Shown here: in pieces, positions 20,348 through 32,589 of the stretch
How positions within the stretch are numbered: the first letter of the stretch is position 1
How the letters are laid out: the number at the start of each line of letters is the position of its first letter
Assembly (NCBI GenBank): GCA_036785325.1
Contig: JAXIVH010000167.1
Location: 196,001-260,000, forward strand
Origin: Urophycis tenuis
Taxonomy: Eukaryota; Chordata; Actinopteri; Gadiformes; Phycidae
DNA length: 64,000 nt
Direction of reading: 5' to 3'
Notes under the pieces: model-generated
The model's input: only the letters and a program-made list of their open reading frames with translations
What the model was told of the DNA's origin: nothing
Database searches by the model: none
Made by a program: the position numbers and the translations under genes

Positions 20348-23300
20348 ATGTGAGTGTGTGTGTGTGTGTGCATGTGCTCATGCATGTGAGTAAGTGTGTG
20401 TGCTCATGCATGTGAGTGTGTTTGTGTGTGCATGTGTATGTGTGTGCATGTGTATGTGTGTGTGCATGTGAGTGTGCGTGTGGGTGTGCTCGTGTGTGTG
20501 TGCTTGTGTGTGAGTGTGTGTGTGTGCGCGTGTGTGTGTGTGTGTGTGCATGTGAGTGTGTGTGTGGGTATGCTCGTGTGCGTGTGCTTGTGTGTGAGTG
20601 TGTGTGTGTGTGTGTGTCTGTGCGCGTACCTGAGAGAACGCGACCCCAAACGTGACCCCGGCCACGACGCCTACGTTGGTCTCAATGAAGGAGGTCACCA
20701 GGCTATAGCAGCCCTAGGAGACAGGAGAGGTAGCAGACTGGATGTGGGAGGGTAGAAGACAGGATGTAGGGGGGTGAGAGAGAGATAGGGTCTAACCTGA
20801 GCGTGCACCTTCCCGGGGGCTGTGGCGGGGCTGCCCAGGTCCTGGGGGCCACAGTCAGAGAGGCTGAGGCAGCAGCTGGCTGGCACGCTGCTAGAGGAGC
20901 TGGAGAACCAGCTGGTGTGGTTGAACACGCCACAGCAATGCAGCTGCACGCACACACACACATATACATATATACACACACAGGCGCACACACACACACA
21001 CACACACATAGACAGGTCGTCCTGCAGGGTCAACCATGGCTCACTGAAATGAGTAAGGTTAGATGGTGTGTGTGTGCGTCTGTATGCACGTGCGTGCATG
21101 TGTGTGTGTGCATGTGTATGCTTGTGTGTGTGTGTGTGCGTGCGTGTGCATGTGTATGCATATGCGTGTGCTTGTCTCACACTGCGCTGCACGTTGTCAA
21201 CGGCCAGACTTCTCTGGTCCTGAGCGTTGTACTGGAGCACAGCCTCCTGGAACGACCTCCTGAAACTCCCCTTCATCTACACCCAGACATGCATATGTAT
21301 AAAGTATATAATGTACTGTATATGATGATGATATATACTGTATATCATCTAAATAATATTTGTATATGCTGTACATGCAATGCATGCAATGTAATGTCTT
21401 TGATGATGTCACCTCATGGCGAAAGATAAATCCTGAGATCCCACCAATCAGTTCAGCAAGGAAGACCAGCAACAGGAAGACAGTATACTGCACGGGGGTT
21501 AAACATCAAGTTAAAGAGCGCACTGCCCCAGGGTTTATGTGTGTGGATGTGTATAGATGTCTGTAGATGTGTGTAAATGTGAGTCAGGTGTGTGTAGATG
21601 TCAGTCAGATGTGTGTAGATGTGTGCATGTGAGTCAGATGTGTTGATGTGTGTAGATGTGATTCAGAGGTGTATGTATGTGAGTCAGATGTGTGTACAAG
21701 TGTAGATGTGAGTCAGAGGTGTATAGGTGTAGATGTGAGTCAGAGGTGTATAGGTGTAGATGTGAGTAAGAGGTGTATAGGTGTAGATGTGAGTCAGAGG
21801 TGTATAGGTGTAGATGTGAGTCAAAGGTGTATAGGTGTAGATGTGAGTCAGAGGTGTATAGGTGTAGATGTGAGTCAGAGGTGTATAGGTGTAGATGTGA
21901 GTCAGAGGTGTATAGGTGTAGATGTGAGTCAGAGGTGTATAGGTGTAGATGTGAGTCAGAGGTGTATAGGTGTAGATGTGAGTCAGAGGTGTATAGGTGT
22001 AGATGTGAGTCAGAGGTGTATAGGTGTATAGGTGTAGATGTGAGTCAGAGGTGTATAGGTGTAGATGTGAGTCAGAGGTGTATAGGTGTAGATGTGAGTC
22101 AGAGGTGTATAGGTGTAGATGTGAGTCAGAGGTGTATAGGTGTAGATGTGAGTCAGAGGTGTATAGGTGTATAGGTGTAGATGTGAGTCAGAGGTGTATA
22201 GGTGTAGATGTGAGTCAGAGGTGTATAGGTGTAGATGTGAGTCAGAGGTGTATAGGTGTATAGGTGTAGATGTGAGTCAGAGGTGTGTTCCCACCACTCG
22301 GAGCATCCACACGCTCCCCCTGCAGGTGGCCAGGCAGCCGAACAGACCAAACAGGATGATGGCGGTCCCCGTGGCAATGAGAACGTAGGGAGCCTTGGTT
22401 GAGGTGTCGGCCATCAGGGCGAGGTATGGCCCCAGCAGGAAGCGGCTCCACAGACCCACCCCGAGCAAGATGGCGCCCGTGGCCTGGGGACGTCACATGA
22501 CCCACACATGACATCACATGACAGTTGACATTCATGTGAAACAAAATGGAAGAATACATCCGAGTATGAAATAAATACAAGTATATGTGAAGTATAAAGA
22601 GTACCTGAAGTTTATATATACATGGAATATACACAAGTATAAAGAGACATGAAGTGTATATATACATGGAATATACACAAGTATAAAAAGACATGAAATT
22701 TATATATACATGGAATAAACACAAGTATAAAGGGACATGAAGTTTATATATACATGGAATATACACAAGTATAAAGAGACATGAAGTGTATATATACATG
22801 GAATATACACAAGTATAAAGAGACATGAAGTGTATATATACATGGAATATACACAAGTATAAAGAGACATGAAATTTATATATACATGGAATATACACAA
22901 GTATAAAGAGACATGAAGTTTATATATACATGGAATATACACAAGTATAAAGAGACATGAAGTTTATATATACATGGGATATACACAATTATAAAGAGAC
23001 ATGAAGTTTATATATACATGGAATATACACAAGTATAAAGAGACATGAAGTTTATATATACATGGAATATACACACGTATAAAGAAACATGAAGTGTATA
23101 TATACATGGAATATACACAAGTATAAAGAGACATGAAATTTATATATACATGGAATATACACAAGTATAAAGAGACATGAAGTGTATATATACATGGAAT
23201 ATACACAAGTATAAAGAGACATGAAGTGTATATATACATGGAATATACACAAGTATAAAGAGACATGAAGTGTATATATACATGGAATATACACTAGTTA

Positions 23301-25975
23301 CTAGTGTATATTCCATGTATATATACACTTCATGTCTCTTTATACTAGTGTATATTCCATGTATATATACACTTCATGTCTCTTTATACTAGTGACTAGT
23401 ATAAAGAGACATGAAGTGTATATATACATGGAATATACACTAGTATAAAGAGACATGAAGTGTATATATACATGGAATATACACACGTATAAAGAGACAT
23501 GAAGTGTATATATACATGGAATATACACAAGTATAAAGAGACATGAAGTGTATATATACATGGAATATACACACGTATAAAGAGACATGAAGTGTATATA
23601 TACATGGAATATACACAAGTATAAAGAGACATGAAGTGTATATATACATGGAATATACACAAGTATAAAGAGACATGAAGTGTATATATACATGGAATAT
23701 ACACAAGTATAAAGAGACATGAAGTGTATATATACATGGAATATACACTAGTATAAAGAGACATGAAGTTTATATATACATGGAATATACACAAGTATAA
23801 AGAGACATGAAGTTTATATACAGTATACATGGAATATACACAAGTATAAAGAGACATGAAGTTTATATATACATGGAATATACACACGTATAAAGAGACA
23901 TGAAGTGTATATATACATGGAATATACACAAGTATAAAGAGACATTAAGTTTATATATACATGGAATATACACAAGTATAAAGAGACATGAAGTTTATAT
24001 ATACATGGAATATACACAAGTATAAAGAGACATGAAGTTTATATATACATGGAATATACACAAGTATAAAGAGACATGAAGTGTATATATACATGGAATA
24101 TACACAAGTATAAAGAGACATGAAGTTTATATATACATGGAATATACACAAGTATAAAGAGACATGAAGTTTATATATACATGGAATATACACAAGTATA
24201 AAGAGACATGAAGTGTATATATACATGGAATATACACAAGTATAAAGAGACATGAAGTGTATATATACATGGAATATACACAAGTATAAAGAGACATGAA
24301 GTGTATATATACATGGAATATACACAAGTATAAAGAGACATGAAGTGTATATATACATGGAATATACACAAGTATAAAGAGACATGAAGTGTATATATAC
24401 ATGGAATATACACAAGTATAAAGAGACATGAAGTGTATATATACATGGAATATACACAAGTATAAAGAGACATGAAGTGTATATATACATGGAATATACA
24501 CAAGTATAAAGAGACATGAAGTGTATATATACATGGAATATACACAAGTATAAAGAGACATGAAGTGTATATATACATGGAATATACACAAGTATAAAGA
24601 GACATGAAGTGTATATATACATGGAATATACACAAGTATAAAGAGACATGAAGTGTATATATACATGGAATATACACAAGTATAAAGAGACATGAAGTGT
24701 ATATATACATGGAATATACACAAGTATAAAGAGACATGAAGTGTATATATACATGGAATATACACAAGTATAAAGAGACATGAAGTGTATATATACATGG
24801 AATATACACAAGTATAAAGAGACATGAAGTGTATATATACATGGAATATACACAAGTATAAAGAGACATGAAGTGTATATATACATGGAATATACACAAG
24901 TATAAAGAGACATGAAGTGTATATATACATGGAATATACACAAGTATAAAGAGACATGAAGTGTATATATACATGGAATATACACAAGTATAAAGAGACA
25001 TGAAGTGTATATATACATGGAATATACACAAGTATAAAGAGACATGAAGTGTATATATACATGGAATATACACAAGTATAAAGAGACATGAAGTGTATAT
25101 ATACATGGAATATACACAAGTATAAAGAGACATGAAGTGTATATATACATGGAATATACACAAGTATAAAGAGACATGAAGTGTATATATACATGGAATA
25201 TACACAAGTATAAAGAGACATGAAGTGTATATATACATGGAATATACACAAGTATAAAGAGACATGAAGTGTATATATACATGGAATATACACAAGTATA
25301 AAGAGACATGAAGTGTATATATACATGGAATATACACAAGTATAAAGAGACATGAAGTGTATATATACATGGAATATACACAAGTATAAAGAGACATGAA
25401 GTGTATATATACATGGAATATACACAAGTATAAAGAGACATGAAGTGTGCTCGTCTGGTCACAGCAGGGTGCTGCCCAGCATTCATTGTCGGCTGACTGT
25501 GAGGAGAGCTCTCGTTCCTCACCTGCTGCCTAATGAGTTCACAGCTGAACTCTGACCCCAGGACCCCCTCCCACCCCACCAGTCCTGATGGGAGTTCTCC
25601 ATGTTGTACTAGCTATATACACGCACGCACACGCACACGTACACGCACACACACACGCATACACACACACACACGCACAGACTGTGTTTGTACTGTCACC
25701 TTCTTCTGACAAATGTACTTTTTGTAAGTCGCTTTGGATAAAAGTGTCTGCTAAATGCCTTAAATGTAAATGTACTTGGAATCTCCCAGTATAAACAGTA
25801 TGAGACAGTAGGCCAGCAGCTTATACATAGAGGTGTTGGACTAGAAGATCAGCTGGTAGGCCGGTAGGCTACACACAGAGGGGCGACTCACCCAGAAGAT
25901 CAGACAGTAGGCCAGTAGTAGGGTCTTGAAGCAGCTGATGACTGGTCCAACCTTCTCCAAACCTCTGGATGCCAT
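19980..25975 (-). CDS. tspan7: Tetraspanin-7-like protein (seven exons, complete)
   Basis: Exons in transcript order: 25892-25975, 22295-22483, 21413-21487, 21181-21276, 20797-20943, 20630-20713, 19980-20048. All junctions are phase 0 with GT-AG borders. They give 247 residues (TSPAN7 is about 249). Visible are MASRGLEK...FKTLLLAYCLIFW (TM1), APYVLIATGTAIILFGLFGC (TM2) with LATCRGS, then LLLVFLAELIGGISGF (TM3) with FRHE. The large loop has CCG (HCCGVFNHT), SCC (ASCC) and a later C (SDCGPQDL) plus one NHT glycosylation site. TM4 is ETNVGVVAGVTFGVAFSQ and the C-terminus is ANQYEMV. TM2, TM4 and the tail closely match TSPAN7 (TM4SF2/CD231), a membrane organiser prominent in neurons. TSPAN6 is the alternative. 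Confidence 0.9.
20177..20627. repeat. TG/CA-rich array filling tspan7 intron 6
   Basis: About 450 bp of (TG)n with CATG and CGTG interruptions. On the gene strand the array starts within about 8 bases of the exon 6 donor (GTACGC). Confidence 0.9.
20944..21170. repeat. CA and TG tracts in tspan7 intron 4
   Basis: On the gene strand, a TG tract ends directly at the GTGCAG acceptor of exon 5. A second CA-rich tract starts shortly after the exon 4 donor (GTGAGA at 21180). Confidence 0.85.
21545..22287. repeat. 27-bp minisatellite in tspan7 intron 2
   Basis: Units of GTATAGGTGTAGATGTGAGT CAGAGGT are regular from about 21720, with occasional 9-bp extensions (GTATAGGTGTATAG), and degenerate below that. 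The last unit ends about 8 bases from the exon 2 donor at 22294. Confidence 0.9.
22610..25448. repeat. 44-bp minisatellite, about 64 units, in tspan7 intron 1
   Basis: The unit begins AGTATAAAGAGACATGAAGT and continues GTATATATACATGGAATATA CACA. Units from about 24180 to 25440 are almost identical; those from 22610 to 24180 carry many variants (GTTTAT, AATTTA, CACGTA, CTAGTA). Two units at 23300-23387 are inverted. Very long minus-strand open frames across it reflect only the absence of stop codons in the unit. Confidence 0.97.
25690..25780 (+). repeat. LINE/SINE tail fragment
   Basis: CACCTTCTTCTGACAAATGT followed by TAAGTCGCTTTGGATAAAAG and TGTCTGCTAAATGCC: the dispersed tail seen elsewhere in the window, here in tspan7 intron 1. 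Confidence 0.7.
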
Positions 25976-26029
25976 GTTGCTGGTCCACTGAATCACAGCC
26001 TCTATACTATACCTCTATACAGTGCTGCC

Positions 26030-26084
26030 TCTCTCTCTACTCTCTACCCTCTCTATAATAACCTCTCTCTCGCTCTCTCAACTG

Positions 26085-26127
<43 letters not shown>

Positions 26128-26137
26128 CTCTCAACTG

Positions 26138-26202
<65 letters not shown>

Positions 26203-26311
26203 CTCTCAACTGCTACTCTCTCCTCTCTCTCTCTCTCTACAAGTCATGTGATGCTATATTTCACACGGAGCTTCAATAACACTCTCACACACACAGACAC
26301 ACACACACACA

Positions 26312-26358
<47 letters not shown>

Positions 26359-26370
26359 ACACACACACAA
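26030..26370. repeat. (CT)n then (CA)n tracts upstream of tspan7
   Basis: CT tracts interrupted by CAACTGCTA (26030-26240) and CA tracts with CAGA interruptions (26280-26370) occupy the region 60-400 bp upstream of the start codon. Any promoter would lie in or beyond them. Confidence 0.9.
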
Positions 26371-26374
26371 AGTT

Positions 26375-27550
26375 AGCAACACAAGTCGTGTGCTGCAGCT
26401 AACCTTTTCGGTGAACCTAACACAGGCACGTAGAATATGGTGGGGACGATGGGGACGCGTACCTACCAGTTTTCGTCATCAGTCATTTTGTACCCACCAC
26501 TTTTTATGAAAGAATCCCCCGTGTGGGACTCGAACAGGTGTCTTTCACCACTGCGTCATTAAATACAGTCTGAGATACGTCAAGCTCAACAAAGAGAGAC
26601 AAACTCTACTCTTAGAAGTGGCTTTAGAATGACAGGGTCAAAAGCGGACTTTATACGCCGTCACGAACGGAGTGGCAGTGGTATGGCAAGATGCCATAGT
26701 GCGTTGAATAATGGTGCTCCCTGACTCATCCCAAAAACAACAGTCAACAAAGTGAACGTAATGAAACAGTGAAATGCAACCCAACATGTCCTGAACATTC
26801 GCCTCCAAACCCTATCTAATAGCAATAACATGTAATGACACAGAATGTCAGAATGTCGCAATGCATTCTGGGAAACACTCCCCCAACACGTTACAATATC
26901 CACGATTTCCTCAGGCAAGTACAACAACTTGAACTGATAATACAAGAAAACACAAAAGCATTAACCTAATTTACACAAAATAGAAACAACATTTAATTTG
27001 ATTTGTGTCCGATGACGAGAGAGAGACGGAGAGAGAGCACTTTGGTAGAGAGACATAGAGTAACAATAACAGAGAGCGAGCGCCGGTCTCGATAAAGCCG
27101 TTAATCAGAGAAATTAAACGTTATTTCCCGATTGTTTCACAGCGGTTACATTCAGCAGGTAGACACGGCCATGAACTGCATCTATCTGAATCACATTATC
27201 CAATGAAAAGTATGAGAGCTCTGTGCGTGAGCATAGTCAAGACATTGCGTCTGTGTGTGTGTGTGTGTGTGTGTCATCATCACATTTTTGTATACATTTT
27301 TATTAATTAACATGACCTGCGCGAAAGGGGGGAAAAAATGAATGCGCGTCATTGTACCCAGCACTTCTGAAAATGCACTTCCGAATGCGTCTCTGTCCCC
27401 AGCACATTTCAAACGAAACCTACGCCCATGACCTAACAGACGAACGGCCATGAACCGTGACATCACGTCAACGTGCAGTAGCGCTATCAACATGCCGTCG
27501 CATGAACGTGAGTTCCACGCTCTCCTCCTCATGGAGAACACCCTCTATGT
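26375..27550. other. Spacer between tspan7 and the gypsy element
   Basis: No domain-bearing frame. TGTACCCACCAC near 26488 and TGTACCCAGCAC near 27353 look like related short repeats. A TG tract lies at 27252-27274. Confidence 0.35.
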
Positions 27551-27755
27551 TATAGTGCAGAGAGACGGGAGTCGGAGACGGAGTATCCAGAATGGAACTT
27601 TATTTTTTTATTCCAAACGTAAAGTAGGCACATAGCCGGACAAACCAACATAAACTCTGAACTCCACCGGGGTGTTCCGGTTGCCTTAAAAGTCCGAGTG
27701 GAAAACACACCCCCACCCCATAGTTCTGTGGGTGAATTATGTTAACCACCACACA
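27551..27755 (-). repeat. 3' LTR of a Ty3/gypsy element
   Basis: About 205 bp, matching 31482-31632 over the AGTCGGA...GAACTTTATTTTTTTATTCC...CACCGGGGTGTTCCGG stretch. On the minus strand it starts TGTGTGGTGG, directly after a purine tract (CTGGGGGGGCT) that would be the polypurine primer. Confidence 0.8.
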
Positions 27756-27788
27756 AGCCCCCCCAGAATTCACCCATAGTCAAAGTCC

Positions 27789-30700
27789 TCACGACGGTGG
27801 GGGGGCGACGACCCGACCCCGGCGCGTGCGGGCGATTGGGGCTGAGGAGGAGGAGGAAACAGCGGGCACGGCGGTGTCATCCACCACTCCGGAGGTCGAG
27901 GGGGTCAACGAGGCCGAGGGCGCTTCAACAGGTGGCGAGGGGCGGGACATAGGAGGCCGGCCCCGCCGTGGGGGCGGAGCCACTTCCATCGGTCTGGAAA
28001 CATCCCTGTGAGCAGGTTTAATCCTATCCACCGAAACAGTCTCAGGCTTACTACCAATGTCCACCACTAGGCTCTTGCCGCCATGGCGTATAACCCCCAT
28101 CGTAAGGGGGGGGCAAAGGGGGCCGTGGTGAGCGTCGTGGCGAATGAAAACGAAATCCGCCGAGCGTAGGTCAGGGGGTACCCGGAACTCGTGGGCGCTG
28201 TGTTGTGATGTGGGGACGGGCGCAAACGCCTCGGCAGCTTCCAGCAGGGAGGAACGTTGCCTGGTTGCCGACCAGGGAACCGAGGCGTCCGGAATGAAAT
28301 CCCCGGGCACCTGTAGGGTATGACTGTAGACCAGCTCCACCAACAAGGACTGCAAGTCCTCCTTAGGGGCACATCTAAGGCCGGGCATCACCCACGGGAG
28401 CCTTTCCACCCAGTCGCCGTCCTTCAAGCTGGCACGTAGGGCCGCCTTCATGGAACGGTGGAAACGTTCGCACAATCCGTTAGCCTGGGGGTGATAAGCG
28501 GTAGTGTGGTGCAGCTTGACCCCCAACCCCTCAGCCACTGCATTCCAAAGCTCGGAAGTAAACTGAGAGCCACAGTCTGAGGAGAGGTCGGAAGGGGTCC
28601 CAAAGCACGCAACCCATGTGGCGATAAAGGCGCGGGCTATGTCGGAAGCTGCCGTCGAGGAGAGTGGAACGGCCTCGGGCCAGCGGGTCATCCTATTGAC
28701 CATCGTAAAGAGATATGTAAACCCATGAGAGGAGGGAAGAGGACCAACCAGGTCGACATTGACATGGTCGAACCCCCTCTCGGGGACGGTGAACTGCTCA
28801 AAGGGGGCCTTAACATGGCGGGCTGGCAGGCTACGCACGAGTCGACCCAAGTTCTAATATCCTTTTTAAGCCCTTGCCAAACAAACTTCTGCAACACCAA
28901 CCTGACAGATTGCTTTCCGCCAGGATGGGAAAGGCCATGCAACGCCTCAAAAACAGGTCGGCGCCAGTTTGCAGGGACAAGAGGTCGAGGCTAACCCGTC
29001 GCACCACAACTTCATGCCCGAGCCGCCAACCGCGACCTCCTCCAGGCGAAACCGGTATCCGACGCCTTAAGGGACTGGACCCCATGGTCGGAGGCTTGGT
29101 CTGCACTCATGCGGACGTAATCGAGGCCCAGATGTACTGCTCCGATGACCGCCCTGGAGAGGCAGTCAGCGACCACGTTGGATTTGCCACCTTGGACATA
29201 CAGAACGTGAGTGGCTTGTGGTCCACAAAAGCCACAAATTCCCAGCCTTCCAGGAGAAACCGGAAGTGGTGGATCACCAGCCAGAGGCCAAGAAGTTCTC
29301 TGTCGAACCCGCTATACTTGCGCTCCCTGGGGGGCAACTCTCGACTGAAAAAAAGGCGACCATTGACCCATTGTTCGTGTACCGCGCTGACGGCGTAGTC
29401 AGACACGTCGGTGGTGATGGAGATGGGAGCCGTGTGTGATGGATGGGCCAACACGGCAGCTTGGCTCAGAGCAGTCTTTGTGGCCTCAAATGCGGTCTCT
29501 CTCTCAGCCATCCAATCGACAGCCTGGCCAGGGGACTTGTCCTTAAGGGCCTCGTACAGCGGGCGCATGATGTGAGCTGCCCGGTGGATGAACCGGTGGT
29601 AAAAGGTCACCATCTCCAGGAATTCTTGGAGCGCCAGGGCTGTGTGTGGGCAGGGAAAAGCAGAAACTGCCTCCACCTTCGAGGCGAGAGGGGCGGCCAC
29701 GTCCTTATTGATGCACTTCGCCGGGTTGATAATCAGGCCGTGTTGGTCGAGCCTTATGAAAAGGTCCTGGAGATGCGCCCGGTGCTCCTCTTCAGAGGAG
29801 CTAGTGACTAGGATGTCGTCCAAGTAAACGAAAATGAAGGGCATCTCCCTGAGCACCGAATCCATTACCCGCTGGAAGGTCTGAGCGGCATTTCTTAGAC
29901 CAAACGGCATCCGCAGGAACTCGAACAACCCGAACGGTGTGATCACCGCCTTCTTGGAAATGTCCGAGGGATACACTGGCACCTGGTGGTAGCCACGCAC
30001 CAGGTGCACCTTCAAAAAGACGCGCTTGCCCGCCAGGTGTGCTGAGAAATCCTGGATGTGCGGGATTGGGTAGCGGTCGGGTGTTAAGGCGGTGGTAATC
30101 TCCACAAGGCCGCCACCCACCATCTGGCTTGGGGACGATGTGGAGCGGTGAGGCCCAAGGGCTGTCTGAGCGGCGGATGATGCCCAGATGCTCCATGTTG
30201 GCGAACTCAGACCTAGCGACTTTCAGCCTGTCAGGGTTAAGCCGTCGGGCTCTAGTGTGGAGGGGCGGGCCCTTAGTGTCTATATGATGCTCCACCCCAT
30301 GTTTGGTAGTGGCAGCGGAAAAGGTAGGTCGGGTTAAACTGGGGAACTCACCGAGAAGGCGTTGATAGCCGTCACCCTCTGAGAGTGAGCTGGACAGCCC
30401 GCCATACGCTGCCTCACCGCTATCACACGCAAATGAAGAGAACGTCACTGCATCCACCAGACGGCTGTTCTTAACGTCCACCAGCAAGCCAGGCGCACAC
30501 AGGAAATCCGCGCCGAGGAGGGGAAAGGATGTCGGCTGTGACGAAATTCCAATTAAACCGCTGGCCCCCGAAGCATAGGTCCACAGTCCTTGTGCCATAC
30601 ATGCATACATACAGGGTGTCGTTAGCGGACCTCAAATGTGGGCCGTGTCCACCAGCCGCGGTGTCATCTGTCGTAGCCGGCAGGACACTCCTCTAAGCCC

Positions 30701-31446
30701 CTGTGTCGCAAAGAACCTCGCGCCCTGAAATACAGTCTCTGATGAACAGCAGCCGGGTCAATGTGCCTGCACTCACGGCCACTATTGAGCGCAAGCTTTG
30801 TTGTTTCCCTCCGGTTTAAAAGTTGCACTGGGACCGACACCTCTTTACCTTCACGCCAAAACGTGCGTGAAAATATCCATCTAAGCTAGCACATATCCGT
30901 GCTAGCACGGCTGTCGGTTGCTACTGGGGCTCTGCTGGTTCGTCTGTCTCTGTCGGGGGTTTGAAACTGTGCGTCGGGGCCAGCACCTCGGGGGCGAAAC
31001 TTTGCGTAGCCAGGAAAAATTGGTTAGCCTCCTCTGCTAACGTGCGGGGCTCGGGCCTTGTATTAGCGAGCGCCATCCGGACCTGCGGCGGCATGTGCCG
31101 GAGGAACAGTTAGATAAACAAAAAGTTGGGCTCCTCCGTACCTAGCAGGTTGAGCAACACGCTCAGATGGGTTGCTGTCCCCGAGGCCCCGAATGTCCAA
31201 CAACCGCTGGGCCCGTTCCGAACTTGACAGTTCAAAAGATTTTAGCAGGAACGTCTTAAGAGCTCCGTACTTGCCCTGGGCCGGGGGGTTTGTGATGAAA
31301 CTCACGGCCCGGGTCGCGGTGGATCTCCCCAACGCCGACACAACATGGAAGTAGCGTGCGCTGTCATCGGTGACATCACGGATAGCAAACTGTGCTTCCA
31401 TCTGCACAAACCATGCTGCCGGCGAAAACGCCCAAAACTCCGGCAA
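27789..31446 (-). pseudogene. Ty3/gypsy gag-pol, frameshifted copy
   Basis: In transcript order: gag-like block 31063-31446 (WFVQMEAQFAIRDVTDDSAR); protease-linked and RT start 29801-30610 (SPWASPLHIVPKPDGGWRPC); RT/RNase H 29107-30123 (ITPFGLFEFLRMPFGLRNAA, FVYLDDILV, FVAFVDHKPLTF); integrase 27789-28942 (HGLSHPGG...CVACQ finger; NVDLVGP, SSDCGSQFTS and CERFHRSMKA supply D, D, E). Frames change near 30100, 29110 and 28900. The motif A aspartate of RT is replaced by His (LKVHLVRGYHQ near 30005). It cannot be active as it stands, although YLDD and the integrase triad survive. Confidence 0.9.
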
Positions 31447-31459
31447 CTTGACAAAAGCG

Positions 31460-31481
31460 GCACTTGCGTCGGGGTCACCAG
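31460..31481 (-). other. Primer-binding site of the gypsy element
   Basis: On the minus strand, directly after the LTR end (...GCACTACA), the sequence is CTGGTGACCCCGACGCAAG, the usual position and form of a gypsy tRNA primer-binding site. Confidence 0.65.
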
Positions 31482-31632
31482 TGTAGTGCCGAGAGACAGG
31501 AGTCGGAAGCAGAGTATCCAGAACAGAACTTTATTTTTTTTATTCCAAACGTATAGTAGGCACATAGCCGGACAAACAAACATAAACTCTGAACTCCACC
31601 GGGGTGTTCCGGTTGCCTCCCAGGTCCGTGTG
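31482..31632 (-). repeat. 5' LTR of the gypsy element, truncated
   Basis: It aligns with the left LTR from the PBS-proximal end until about 31632, then diverges. The upstream part of this LTR is lost and no target duplication can be found. Confidence 0.75.
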
Positions 31633-31942
31633 GAACTTTTATCCAATCAGAATTCAGCTAGCTTGTGTTGCCAGGCTGTATGAAATCTGTGCAATGTAAG
31701 TGAACAGGTACATACAGTTGATAGACAGTGGCGATAGCCAATGAGATCACAAGTTGTTGACAGTAGGCCTTCTAGAATGCCTCACGTTGAACGTGACATG
31801 CCGTGACACGCCGTAAAACAACTAGAAGAAGGATAGCCTACTCACTTGTGAGTTCAACGCAGATCAACCTAGCCGCACAGGAGCCACACCCGGTTAGCAG
31901 AGAAATAAATCTTATATCTCTACTCACCATTTTAACCCACAA

Positions 31943-32260
31943 TGGCCGAAGGAGGGCAAAACGTTGATTTGGTTGCAGATATACTTGCAAGGCCATTTTC
32001 AAGACGGACAAGCTATATCTTGCCAAAGCCAGAGAAGCTATATCTTGTGAGACGAGACAGCCGACCCCCGAGCTAGCTAACCTGTCTCTACCGGGAAAGG
32101 GTTTGTGATTTCCAATCAACCAACTATGAGCGGTACCCCTGGTTTACGGCTTCCGATGGGTGCTGCAAATTGTTCTGCAGGGAATGCCTTTTGTTTGCAA
32201 AGGATCACCTTGGTGTGTGGAGCTATACTAGATTTGCGAACATAAATTGTTAGTTTGCAA
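31943..32260 (+). pseudogene. hAT (ZMYM/TTF-type) transposase N-terminal fragment
   Basis: An ATG at 31952 opens AEGGQNVDLVADILARPFS. Other frames then give CETRQPTPELANLSLPGKGF and YERYPWFTASDGCCKLFCRE, then CLLFAKDHLGVW. This resembles the TTF-type zinc-finger region at the start of ZMYM-like hAT transposases. At least two frameshifts are needed to connect the pieces. Confidence 0.6.
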
Positions 32261-32537
32261 ATCCAGTATAAGGCAACAATGAGACACCAAAGCACGATTG
32301 GACACTTGCAAGCTACGGTGCTTTTAAAAACTTTTGCAATTTAGTGTACAATCTTGTTAAAGCATGCCTGTATTCTATGTGAACTTATTAAAACTTTTTG
32401 GACAGATAATTTAAAATCCCTTTTATTTTTTAGTTTTGACAGTACCACATAGAGATATGTTTTAATTGCTGATGCAAGTTTATTGATTTTTAAATGAGCT
32501 AGAAAATAGCCCGTTTTGTACACAATTGAGGTGATGC

Positions 32538-32588
32538 AAACACACTTACGCACTACTGGGAATTGCCCAGTAGTGCGTAAGTGTGTTT
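32538..32588. repeat. Perfect 23-bp hairpin
   Basis: Left arm 32538-32560 and right arm 32566-32588 are perfect complements, with the 5-base loop AATTG. The arms begin AAACACACTTACGCACTACT. No recognisable gene lies next to it. Confidence 0.9.
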
Positions 32589-32589
32589 C

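Noticed and set aside
20157..20755. His/Thr and Cys/Val-rich frames
   Set aside because: Translations of CA/TG microsatellite in tspan7 introns.
22610..25448. CRISPR-like regular repeats
   Set aside because: Units are contiguous with no unique spacers, and the locus is a vertebrate intron.
23951..25579. Minus-strand open frame of 542 residues with a regular SLYTCVYSMYIYTSCLF repeat, and the overlapping long frames nearby
   Set aside because: It is the 44-bp tspan7 intron array read through. All three frames are open because the unit has no stop, and there are no codon or domain signals.
26661..26945. 94-residue minus-strand frame upstream of the gypsy
   Set aside because: No motif, no splice context and no homology I can recognise.
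27739..28011. Gly/Glu-rich plus-strand frame over the gypsy integrase end
   Set aside because: Antisense of the Pro/Arg-rich integrase C-terminus.
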